NCBI GenBank assembly: GCA_949126835.1
Contig: OX421497.1
Location: forward strand, 18,534,409-18,598,408
Length of the DNA stretch: 64,000 bases
From: Anisus vortex
Lineage: Eukaryota; Mollusca; Gastropoda; Planorbidae
Direction: 5' to 3'
This document shows positions 12,719 to 24,374 of this stretch, piece after piece. Both the position numbers and the translations under genes were made by a program. A model generated the notes under the pieces. It worked only from the letters and a program-made list of their open reading frames with translations, was not told where the DNA came from and ran no database searches. Positions within the stretch are counted from its first letter, which is position 1. Each line of letters opens with the position of its first letter.

Positions 12719-13560
12719 TTACTTACTACCCGTAACGCTGTGGGCGCATAGGGCAGCAACAAAGTCTTTTCATCTTTCTCTGTCATGTGCGACAATTCTG
12801 ATAATAACCCAGGAGTGACCGAATTCCTTTAATTGCTGCTCTACTGTTCTGCGCCAGGTTACTTTTGGTCGACCTCTCTTTCGTTTTTCTTCTGTAGTCC
12901 ATTGTAGAGCTGTCTTGCAGATGTTCCTTTCCTCTCTTCTCAGCACATGGCCAATCCATCGCCAACGCTTTTTTTTATTATGATAGTGCCCATGTCTTTG
13001 TGGTTGCATTGGGAAATCAATTCTTCGTTGGCAATTTGTTTTGGTCATAAAATCCTCCTGAGGTTTTTTGTGTCATAAGTGGAAAGCTTTGCAAGGTTCT
13101 GTTGTGTCATGAGCCAACATTTGGCACCATAAAGAAGAACAGGAAGGACACAGCTGTAATAGAGTTTTTGTTCTGGTACTATATTGACAGGATTTCCAGA
13201 TGTTGTTCATGCTCTTAAATGCATTTCTTGCTTTATTCAGTCTGTTCTGAATGTTTTCTTTGATTCCCCTGTCTGGTGTGAGTGAGCTTTTTAGGTATGT
13301 GAATTTTTCAGAATTTGGACGATCTTTATTATCAACTTTGGCTGGAATCATAGTTGCGGTGTTTAGCATCATGACTTCTGATTTCTTATGATTGATTTTT
13401 AGTCCAACTTGTGAACTAAAATTATTCAGTCTGTCTGTTTTGGCTTGCATTTGCCGACAGGTGTGAGACACAAGTGCTAGGTCATCAGCATAGTCTAAAT
13501 CCTCAAGTGTCGATAACAAAGTCCATCTGATGCCATTGTTTCCCCACTTCTGTTGTGTTT
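12719..13560 (-). mobile_element. RTE-clade non-LTR retrotransposon, broken 3' end, copy 1
   Basis: Minus-strand translation gives the end of a reverse transcriptase (TLEDLDYADDLALVSH, containing the catalytic YADD) and then the typical C-terminal block with RWRWIGHVLRR and KRKRGRPKVTWRRTVEQQL. This order is characteristic of RTE-type endonuclease/reverse transcriptase proteins. The frame is broken by at least two frameshifts, between about 13,155 and 13,045. A tryptophan codon near the end has become TGA, just before KDFVAALC. The 3' end reaches GTAAGTAAGT-type repeats at about 12,719. CAGTAC at 12,713-12,718 and 13,563-13,568 may be the target-site duplication. The endonuclease and the upstream half of the RT are absent, so the element is dead and 5' truncated. 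Confidence 0.88.
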
Positions 13561-14126
13561 AACAGTACACAATGAATTAACAACCTTGATGGAACAACAA
13601 CATGAAACTTTATTCACAATATATACACTGGAGTCAAACATAAACATAACTACACTGCATGATGGCTAACATTAGACTGACTAGTTAAAACATGCTGTCT
13701 TTTAATTTACACTTATAGTGACGTCATTATCATCTTGAGAGTATGGCATTATTGTCATGTATACAATATCATTTATGATGATATGGACAGTATGGTGACA
13801 TACAGAGCTATTTGCTCATTAAATTTTCGATCAGAAAGCTTGGAAATATTTATTACATCAGTCAGCAAGACTCTGTCAATTAGAATTTTTATTTCTTCAA
13901 GCATGAAACTCTTCCAATCAGTAATAATTTGCATTTTTTCCTTTTCAGGAGATAGCTTAACCTTAGATTGGAAATTTATTTCTCAGTTTTCTTAAACTTG
14001 CAATATAGTATGAGACTTTCTAGGCAAATGGCACTTTTAGAAATCAGGTTTCCACAGATCATCCTAAAACCTGTCAGTTGAACACACGTCATTGGATCTT
14101 TACATCTCAACAGTACAATACAAATA

Positions 14127-15967
14127 AACCGTCAATCTCATCATAAGTAAATATTTCATTGTTTGAACTTTACTTTGAGACTTTGACATCTCAATCTCAA
14201 TAATTTCTTCAAGCTATTTAGTCTTATCAGCTGCAGCTGTTCTGTTGTATTTCGCACAGCTCATTGCCTTTGGTTATAAGTACTTGCATAGCAATTTAGC
14301 TGATTAGCTACTGATTGCTTAAAATGTGAGGATTGCTTACAAAAAGCTGAATCTTTGTAATATTTTTAGTTATAAACTTCCTGTCTGTAGCTAAAATTCT
14401 CATAACATATCTACAAATCTCACAGCAAAAAAAGATAATAAATGTAAAAATTTCAACTTGCTTTGCTAATGGCAGCTATCAGCTGACCAAGCAAGAACCT
14501 GTGACACCAGTAATCCATGCCAATATACATTTGTGCACTCTGATGTAAAGTGTGTGCATGCGCTCTGTGAGTTGTGTGTGCATGAATACATTGACAGCTT
14601 ATACAGAACAGTCATTCTAAATATAGACAATTCCTAAACTTGGTTTTCAAACTATTTATCAGACTGCACACAATCTACACTGGAAGCCAAAAATGTTCCT
14701 CCATTACAAATCAAATTTTGCAGTGACCAATTTACCATATTTAAAAAGCTGTTTATCAATATGTCTCAAATTTTTTCAGACAAATTTAGGTCATTGAACT
14801 GCTGAATAACAACTTGTTCTTCCTGAAGAAATTGAATTTTACTTTAAAGAGAGTGAATTGATGTAATTAATAAATAATTCATAATTGCATTAAGCAGTCC
14901 AGTAAAAACTTCCAGTGTTATGTGGAATAGCTGATTATTTAACTGTTATAACAGTATTTAAAAATGTATATGAGTACTAATGTAATTATCCTTCTTTTCA
15001 AAAGTATTTAAATAAAATATCATATTTTAAATGATTGCATGAATAGCAAAAGTAATATCTTGAATAAAAAGCATTGAAATACAATCCATCACAAGTAATA
15101 TATGACAACATACATTTGTGCCATGTGATCATTAATATCTTAAACAAAAAGCATGTAAATATAATCCATCACAAGTAATATGACAACATACATGTGTGCC
15201 ATGTGAATGTGCTCAGTAATATCTTGAACAAAAAGCATGTAAATATAATCCATCAAAAGTAATATATGACAACATACATGTGTGTCATGTGAATATGCTC
15301 AGTAATATCTTGAACAAAAAGCATATAAATGTAATCCATCACAAGTAATATATGACACATACATTTGTGCCATGTGAATGTGCTCAGTAATATCTTGAAC
15401 AAGAAGCATGGAAATATAATCCATCACAAGTAATATAAGACAACATACATTTGTGCCATGTGCTCAGTAATATCTTGAACAAAAAGTATGTAAATATAAT
15501 CCATCACAAGTAAAACATAACATACATTTATTTGGGCTGTTATGAGTGGGAACACTGCTGGACGCTTTACGATCCTCATCCCCTCCCCCGCCTTAGGTAT
15601 CCCACCCATGGGAAAATGTATTATATTGTCAAACACATAGTGTTTTATTTTCTATTGAAACATCAGCATTGTTTAAAGATCCTGCACACTATGCAGATTT
15701 TTTATACAGTGATTGTAAGCAAAGTTACAGCCCATCTTACATCTCATGATGACACATTTCTTGGATACCTTTCTCTGTATTGAAAAGTTTCACAATCATT
15801 CTGTGAGTAATATTGCTGCACTGCATTTAATGATCTTAAAGCATGGGAATTAGAATTTTTTAGAGATACATCTCTGACGGAATGGAATATTTCTTGGTGA
15901 TGCAGTTAGAGACCAGAGATTTTTAGGTTCAATAATTAAGACAAAAAAGGCTGGTGTCTGCAACATA
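14127..15967 (+). repeat. Segmental duplication copy R1
   Basis: Matches 1-1,245 and 20,965-22,806 in parallel. It differs from R2 by scattered substitutions and a few small indels, and stops abruptly at the tandem-duplication joint. Confidence 0.85.
15047..15515 (+). repeat. 86-bp tandem repeat, long allele (about 6 units)
   Basis: Units begin near AGTAATATCTTGAA and include ATAATCCATCACAAGTAATA and CATACATGTGTGCCATGTG. The homologous R0 site has about two units. Confidence 0.8.
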
Positions 15968-16632
15968 AATGTAAACAAAATAATACATTTTCTTTAATTT
16001 CTGGGCATAACGTAATGAATATTGGTACAAAAATGTTAAGAGATGCTATTCAATTAACATACTGTTTATCTGATATTTTATGTTGGCCTGTAAATTAAAG
16101 TGAATGTACCCTGTTATATTCAATTTCAAAATGTATCTTTTTATTCAAAGAACTATGTACTTTTACCAAATCTTTTTTGATACTTTTTTTTAAAAGAAAG
16201 CTTTAATTTCTGGGCATAATGTAATGAGTAACAGTAAACCAATGTTAAGAGATGCTATTCAATTAACAGAATGTTTAACTGATATTGTATGTTGGCCTGT
16301 AAATTTGACCTTTTCTGAAAATGAAAAAAAAACAACAACCTAGAAAATATCAAATACTGTAAATATATTAAATGTAATGTTCAAATGTGTAAAAAGTATT
16401 TTATGCAAAACATACTTAAAATTTGGATGGGAAAAACGCAAATGAAAAAAATAAATGAGAACATACATTTAAGGAAACAATATATCATTTCAGATGCATG
16501 ACTGCCTTCAACCCTAAATAAAGAAATCATCCATACTAAACAAACAAAGTTATACTAAAATTTCTGTGATTAATCTTTTAGTCTACTTTTGTACACATTC
16601 ATATCTTCTGACTTTTCAAGTTGTTTGTCTTG

Positions 16633-17598
16633 ATATTCATGGTTAAATACCTGCTCTAAAGTTTGAAATACTGTCTGATGATTATTAATCTCCCCTACCC
16701 TCAAATTGCTTAATTTGGTCAGGATGATACATACAGGGTTGTGCTGTGTGTGAGCTAATGGTTCATTCCACTTACACTCCAATTGTCTTAGTTGATCTTG
16801 GTGACTTTGATGGATACCATCTTTTGGTTGTTACTTTAATAATGTCATGTCCATAAATGTTTCTCTATGATGTCTCATTTCATTTCTTGTTACACTAGAA
16901 TAAAAATAAGGATCTTGCTATTGATTAGTGATTCTGCAGTAACTATCGTCCTTGTTCCCTATGAACATTTCAATGTTTTTGCCCGGAAAAACTATTTTGT
17001 GATTTTTGATAACAGGATTTTACAGTTCTCTCTAAATCATGGTCTATACCAGGCTACCATACATGTGCTTGAACTAGGCTGCAACATTGGCAATCTATTC
17101 TTCATGAAAAATCTTATATTCATGGTTAAATACCTGCTCTAAAGTTTGAAATACTGTCTGATGATTATTAATCTCCCCTACCCTCAAATTGCTTAATTTG
17201 GTCAGGATGATACATACAGGGTTGTGCTGTGTGTGAGCTATTGGTTCATTCCACTTACACTCCAATTGTCTTAGTTGATCTTGGTGACTTTGATGGATAC
17301 CATCTTTTGGTTGTTACTTTAATAATGTCATGTCCATAAATGTTTCTCTATGATGTCTCATTTCATTTCTTGTTACACTAGAATAAAAATAAGGATCTTG
17401 CTATTGATTAGTGATTCTGCAGTAACTATCGTCCTTGTTCACTATGAACATTTCAATGTTTTTGCCCGGAAAAACTATTTTGTGATCTTTGATAACAGGA
17501 TTTTACAGTTCTCTCTAAATCATGGTCTATACCAGGCTACCATACATGTGCTTGAACTAGGCTGCAACATTGGCAATCTATTCTTCATGAAAAATCTT
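16633..17598 (+). repeat. 483-bp perfect-style tandem duplication
   Basis: 16,633-17,115 is repeated as 17,116-17,598, both starting ATATTCATGGTTAAATAC. Unit 1 of the larger duplication has only one copy, so this event is younger than the 6.8-kb duplication. No gene lies in it. Confidence 0.88.
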
Positions 17599-19556
17599 AA
17601 CAAAAGGATGCAGGTAGGGTTGCCAGGATCAGGATTTCTATTCAGAAAATAATGGACACCAATAATCCCTCTCATTTTCTGAAGGCAATGTGCGACAAAA
17701 TAAATTGTTTGTGCAACTATATATGAAGAAATGATTTTATTGTGAGCCTCAAAATCATATGTAGGCCTACTAAATTTTACAGTTAATTTTGAATTATTAC
17801 AAAAATTAACATTATATAATGTTAATTAGTTTATTCATTGAAATTGTTCTTTTTCATTTAATATGGTTAGAAATCCAGAAGCACAGAAAATTAGAGAACT
17901 GGTACCACTTATCAGTCATCATACAGTATCATTCTGAAAGGTTTTTCTGTGAAATTTCAAATTTACATAGTCGGCATAAAAATTATCAAAATATATTGAT
18001 CCTCCATCTTGAATATGACCCTCAACATGCTTCAGCATTTCCAAATGTTCTAACTGAAGATGTATTTCAAACTGTTTAAGCTCTGCACTGGTAGCAAAAA
18101 CTGCTCCACCAATAGGTGACACCTTAATAATAAGCTTCAAGTGTTTCAATCAATCTTTGTTTTTGAAATGTCATTGTTAATGAAGCTAGTTCAGGTTACA
18201 CAACATTCAAAACTTCCATTGTCATGTGGCATTGCTGACTATTTAACCTTGTATAAAGGTACTTTGAAATAACTAATGTCGATATACATCTCTTCTTTAA
18301 ACTATTTTAATGAAAAAAAAAACAACAACATAAGTTTGAAAGATTTCTTGAAGTACAAAAAGTCTAAATAAGCAACACTCTTATTACTGAAATTTCTCCA
18401 GAGATTTTTTAAGTTATTACTCCATTTCACTGTGTCACTCAAAAACTGGAGTCACATTTTGGTCAAAGCACTGTGATCTCAATCCTCATTTTTGATGATA
18501 TTGGCAATGAAACTAGTTAAGATATCACAATATTCAAAACTTCCAGAGTTATTTGGAATTGCTGATTATTTACCTTTAAATAACAGTACTTTGAAACAGG
18601 ATCATTATGTAATTATCTTCCTCTTTTGAAAGTATTATAATAAAATATCATTTCAAATGGTTGCTCAAATTGAAAAATGTCAAAATTAAACACTCTTCAT
18701 TTAGAGGTCAAAATTAATAACCTTGATGGAACTACAACATGGAATCTTATTCACAATATATACACTTGATAAATAATGCAAGACTGACCAGTTAAATTAT
18801 GCCATCTCTTAACTGACACTTTTTGTGATGTCATTGTCATTTTTAGAGTATGGCATAATGGTTACACATACAATATAATTTAATACGCATTTGACAGTGT
18901 GGTCACATCACTTTGTGCTCAAAACAGAAAGCATTTAACTGTTCATCCAAACAGCCACCGAGATGCAATTTTGAAGAGCTATCTTCTTAACTAAAAAAAA
19001 ATTGTTAAAAAAAATTATTTTAGAAATATATATTTACACAAATCTAAATGTTGTGTCTTATTTATACATATTACTACAAAAATAACTATACTTTATATTA
19101 TTTCTGTATTCTCTTTAAAAATATTAACTCGCCTGATTAGTTGTAATAAATGTAAAACATTTACATTAATTATTCCTCATCAGCAATAAAATTACAATTT
19201 TTTACAATTTCTTTTACAATTATTTTCCAAATCTTTGAGCAACATAATGCTTCAATACATTGTTCCTTTAATTAAGGAATGAAATTTTTATGTATATGAA
19301 TATATTTATCACAAAATTGTGAAACAATAAATTTTACTCGTATGCTCGATATCTCATTATTATTTGTGGGCATAACTAGCTTTCATAAAAGCAGTAGGCT
19401 ACTCTTCAAGGAAAAACCTTCTTTAACACTACTAACACCATTTGATGGGTTGTATCAATGGCAAAGAGTTTGCATCCTGTAACATGACATGCTATTGTCG
19501 ACTTGAGTTAATATCTTCACAGAGTGGTATTGCTTATAACATCATAATAGCAGTAC

Positions 19557-20398
19557 TTACTTACTACCCGTAACGCTGTGGGCGCATAGGGCAGCAACAA
19601 AGTCTTTTCATCTTTCTCTGTCATGTGCGACAATTCTGATAATAACCCAGGAGTGACCGAATTCCTTTAATTGCTGCTCTACTGTTCTGCGCCAGGTTAC
19701 TTTTGGTCGACCTCTCTTTCGTTTTCCTTCTGTAGTCCATTGTAGAGCTGTCTTGCAGATGTTCCTTTCCTCTCTTCTCAGCACATGGCCAATCCATCGC
19801 CAACGCTTTTTTTTATTATGATAGTGCCCATGTCTTTGTGGTTGCATTGGGAAATCAATTCTTCGTTGGCAATTTGTTTTGGTCATAAAATCCTCCTGAG
19901 GTTTTTTGTGTCATAAGTGGAAAGCTTTGCAAGGTCCTGTTGTGTCATGAGCCAACATTTGGCACCATAAAGAAGAACAGGAAGGACACAGCTGTAATAG
20001 AGTTTTTGTTCTGGTACTATATTGACAGGATTTCCAGATGTTGTTCATGCTCTTAAATGCATTTCTTGCTTTATTCAGTCTGTTCTGAATGTTTTCTTTG
20101 ATTCCCCCGTCTGGTGTGAGTGAGCTTTCTAGGTATGTGAATTTTTCAGAATTTGGACGATCTTTATTATCAACTTTGGCTGGAATCATAGTTGCGGTGT
20201 TTAGCATCATGACTTCTGATTTCTTATGATTGATTTTTAGTCCAACTTGTGAACTAAAATTATTCAGTCTGTCTGTTTTGGCTTGCATTTGCCGACAGGT
20301 GTGAGACACAAGTGCTAGGTCATCAGCATAGTCTAAATCCTCAAGTGTCGATAACAAAGTCCATCTGATGCCATTGTTTCCCCACTTCTGTTGTGTTT
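19557..20398 (-). mobile_element. RTE-clade non-LTR retrotransposon, broken 3' end, copy 2
   Basis: Same element, same end points and same frameshifts and nonsense codon as the copy at 12,719-13,560, so it was duplicated with its flanks and not inserted twice. It contains the same YADD block and the RWRWIGHVLRR / KRKRGRP block. At several sites where the copies differ this one keeps the residue expected for the family: TYLESSLTPDGG here against TYLKSSLTPDRG in copy 1, and TTEGKRKRG here against TTEEKRKRG. Copy 1 has therefore drifted more. Confidence 0.88.
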
Positions 20399-21889
20399 AA
20401 CAGTACACAATGAATTAACAACCTTGATGGAACAACAACATGAAACTTTATTCACAATATATACACTGGAGTCAAACATAAACATAACTACACTGCATGA
20501 TGGCTAACATTAGACTGACTAGTTAAAACATGCTGTCTTTTAATTTACACTTATAGTGACGTCATTATCATCTTGAGAGTATGGCATTATTGTCATGTAT
20601 ACAATATCATTTATGATGATATGGACAGTATGGTGACATACAGAGCTATTTGCTCATTAAATTTTCGATCAGAAAGCTTGGAAATATTTATTACATCAGT
20701 CAGCAAGACTCTGTCAATTAGAATTTTTATTTCTTCAAGCATGAAACTCTTCCAATCAGTAATAATTTGCATTTTTTCCTTTTCAGGAGATAGCTTAACC
20801 TTAGATTGGAAATTTATTTCTCAGTTTTCTTAAACTTGCAATATAGTATGAGACTTTCTAGGCAAATGGCACTTTTAGAAATCAGGTTTCCACAGATCAT
20901 CCTAAAACCTGTCAGTTGAACACACGTCATTGGATCTTTACATCTCAACAGTACAATACAAATAAACCGTCAATCTCATCATAAGTAAATATTTCATTGT
21001 TTGAACTTTACTTTGAGACTTTGACATCTCAATCTCAATAATTTCTTCAAGCTATTTAGTCTTATCAGCTGCAGCTGTTCTGTTGTATTTCGCACAGCTC
21101 ATTGCCTTTGGTTATAAGTACTGTTGACTTGCATAGCAATTTAGCTGATTAGCTACTGATTGCTTAAAATGTGAGGATTGCTTACAAAAAGCTGAATCTT
21201 TGTAATATTTTTAGTTATAAACTTCCTGTCTGTAGCTAAAATTCTCATAACATATCTACAAATCTCACAGCAAAAAAAGATAAATGTAAAAATTTCAACT
21301 TGCTTTGCTAATGGCAGCTATCAGCTGACCAAGCAAGAACCTGTGACACCAGTAATCCATGCCAATATACATTTGTGCACTCTGATGTAAAGTGTGTGCA
21401 TGCGCTCTGTGAGTTGTGTGTGCATGAATACATTGACAGCTTATACAGAACAGTCATTCTAAATATAGACAATTCCTAAACTTGGTTTTCAAACTATTTA
21501 TCAGACTGCACACAATCTACACTAGAAGCCAAAAATGTTCCTCCATTACAAATCAAATTTTGCAGTGACCAATTTACCATATTTAAAAAGCTGTTTATCA
21601 ATATGTCTCACATTTTTTCAGACAAATTTAGGTCATTGAACTGCTGAATAACAACTTGTTCTTCCTGAAGAAATTGAATTTTACTTTAAAGAGAGTGAAT
21701 TGATGTAATTAATAAATAATTCATAATTGCATTAAGCAGTCCAGTAAAAACTTCCAGTGTTATGTGGAATAGCTGATTATTTAACTGTTATAACAGTATT
21801 TAAAAATGTATATGAGTACTAATGTAATTATCCTTCTTTTCAAAAGTATTTAAATAAAATATCATATTTTAAATGATTGCATGAATAGC

Positions 21890-22357
21890 AAAAGTAATAT
21901 CTTGAATAAAAAGCATTGAAATACAATCCATCACAAGTAATATATGACAACATACATTTGTGCCATGTGCTCATTAATATCTTAAACAAAAAGCATGTAA
22001 ATATAATCCATCACAAGTAATATGACAACATACATGTGTGCCATGTGAATGTGCTCAGTAATATCTTGAACAAAAAGCATGTAAATATAATCCATCAAAA
22101 GTAATATATGACAACATACATGTGTGTCATGTGAATATGCTCAGTAATATCTTGAACAAAAAGCATATAAATGTAATCCATCACAAGTAATATATGACAC
22201 ATACATTTGTGCCATGTGAATGTGCTCAGTAATATCTTGAACAAGAAGCATGGAAATATAATCCATCACAAGTAATATAAGACAACATACATTTGTGCCA
22301 TGTGCTCAGTAATATCTTGAACAAAAAGTATGTAAATATAATCCATCACAAGTAAAA
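21890..22357 (+). repeat. 86-bp tandem repeat, long allele in R2
   Basis: About six units, nearly identical to those at 15,047-15,515. Confidence 0.8.
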
Positions 22358-23034
22358 CATAACATACATTTATTTGGGCTGTTATGAGTGGGAACACTGC
22401 TGGACGCTTTACGATCCTCATCCCCTCCCCCGCCTTAGGTATCCCACCCATGGGAAAATGTATTATATTGTCAAACACATAGTGTTTTATTTTCTATTGA
22501 AACATCAGCATTGTTTAAAGATCCTGCACACTATGCAGATTTTTTATACAGTGATTGTAAGCAAAGTTACAGCCCATCTTACATCTCATGATGACACATT
22601 TCTTGGATACCTTTCTCTGTATTGAAAAGTTTCACAATCATTCTGTGAGTAATATTGCTGCACTGCATTTAATGATCTTAAAGCATGGGAATTAGAATTT
22701 TTTAGAGATACATCTCTGACGGAATGGAATATTTCTTGGTGATGCAGTTAGAGACCAGAGATTTTTAGGTTCAATAATTAAGACAAAAAAGGCTGGTGTC
22801 TGCAACATAACAATTGCATCTTTTGTATTTCCTTATATATTTCTTTATGGTCAATTCCCTCTCCTTACAGATATGAAATATGTCCTGAATAGTCATCATC
22901 TGGACCTGTAATTATTAGTATGTTGATGTAAATCATCATGTTTTTTCCATTTTCTTTACAATTTTCACTGTTCTTTAAAAGTAGTGGGACATGCAAAATT
23001 CCCAAGAAAGCTTTGTGAAAATTTTTTCCAGCCT

Positions 23035-24078
23035 TGGCATTGAATCATGCATAATGGCTTTGTTAAAAGTTACTTTATAATCACCACATATTCTAATAGC
23101 ATTGAGTCATGCAAAAGAGCTTTTTTATTTTACAGTTACTGGTACTTTATAATCACATGTTCTAATGACATTGAATCATGCATAATGGCTTAGTTTTCAG
23201 TTGATTTTATAATCACCATTGGCATTGAATCATGCATAATGGCTTAGTTTTCAGTTGATTTTATAATCGCCACATATTCTAATGGCATTGAATCATGCAT
23301 AATGGGTTTGTTTACAGTTACTTTGTAAAAAAAAAAAAAAAAAAGTAAAGTACCCTTCGGACCAAACTGATCATAGGGCTGGTGAAACAGCGTTCACCAG
23401 TTTCTGTGGCGACGGCATACAAGGGGATGTGTGACCAGCACAATGCCCAGCCGCCTTTACTTTACCCCAACTAATGTCAGGTACCCATCAGAGCTGGGTA
23501 GACTCAGAGACACCCTCAAGTCCTGGAAAAAAAACCTGGCTTCACCAGGATTCGAACCCAGGACCTTCGGATTGCCAGTCGAACGCGCTGCCGCTCGGCT
23601 ACCGTGTCCCCTACAGTTACTTTGTAATCACCACATATTCTAATGGCATTGAGTCCTGCATAATGGCTTTGTTTACAGTTGAATTTATAATCATTACATA
23701 TTATAATGGCATTGAGTTATGCATAATGGCTTCATTTATAGTTACTTTAAAATCACCACATAAGTCTAATAGCATTGAATCATAATGGCTTTGTTTACAG
23801 TTACTATATAATCACCACATATTCTAATGGCATTGAATCATACATAATGGCTTTGTTTACAGTTACTTTATAATCACCACATATTCTAATGGCATTGAAT
23901 CATACATAATGGCTTTGTTTACAGTTACTTTATAATCACCACATATTCTAATGGTATTGAGTCATGCATAATGGCTTCATATACAGTTACTTTATAATCA
24001 CCACATATTCTAATGGTATTGACTCATGCATAATGGCGTTGTTTACAGTTATGATCACCACATATTCTAATGGCATTG
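23035..24078 (+). repeat. 63-bp minisatellite in R2, interrupted by a SINE
   Basis: Same unit as 1,485-2,240, with more variant units such as GGCATTGAATCATACATAAT. The SINE at 23,329-23,611 splits one unit. Confidence 0.88.
23329..23611 (-). mobile_element. tRNA-derived SINE with 16-bp target-site duplication
   Basis: Read on the minus strand, the element begins with a tRNA-like head: GTAGCCGAGCGGCAGCGCG resembles an A box and GGTTCGAATCCTGG is a B box, as recognised by RNA polymerase III. A longer non-tRNA body follows. The tail on the same strand is a run of about 18 T after CTTTAC, not poly-A. TACAGTTACTTTGTAA occurs on both sides (23,313-23,328 and 23,612-23,627) as the target-site duplication. 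The insertion sits in the 63-bp minisatellite and is missing from R0. The SINE family name is not known to me. Confidence 0.88.
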
Positions 24079-24212
24079 TCCTGTTTTAGAAAAGTCTTTG
24101 TTTGGTGTTGCCCATTCTGAAAACTGTACCTTTTATATAATCTTGATCCTGTAACTGTTTTAATTCTTGTTAGATGCCTTCAAGTAGGTCAAAGGCTGTC
24201 TGCCTTAAATGA

Positions 24213-24374
24213 AGACATATTCTCTTTAAGTGTATTGTACTTGATAGTCTGTCAAGACATATTCTCTTTAAGTGTATTGTACTTGATAGTCTGTCAAGAT
24301 ATATTCTCTTTAAGTGTATTTTCTTGATAGTCTGTCAAGACATATTCTCTTTTATTGTATTGTACTTGATAGTC
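24213..24374 (+). repeat. 42-bp tandem repeat in R2, 4 units
   Basis: Same unit as 2,378-2,539 with a few substitutions and one short unit. Confidence 0.88.

Larger units (their letters stand above)
9640..15967 (+). repeat. About 6.8-kb tandem segmental duplication, unit 1
   Basis: Most of this segment is nearly identical to 15,968-22,806 at a constant offset of 6,838 bp from about 10.8 kb to 15 kb. The join at 15,967/15,968 is visible. R-type text ending in TGGTGTCTGCAACATAA switches to the 225-bp repeat text, whereas R0 and R2 continue into ATTGCATCTTTTGTATTTCC. The breakpoint therefore links the end of R1 to the 225-bp repeat. It contains one broken RTE copy. Confidence 0.85.
15968..22806 (+). 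repeat. About 6.8-kb tandem segmental duplication, unit 2
   Basis: Direct, nearly identical copy of 9,640-15,967. It has an extra 483-bp internal duplication and fewer 225-bp units. Beyond 22,806 the text continues as R0 does beyond 1,245, so this unit ends at an intact junction. Confidence 0.85.
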
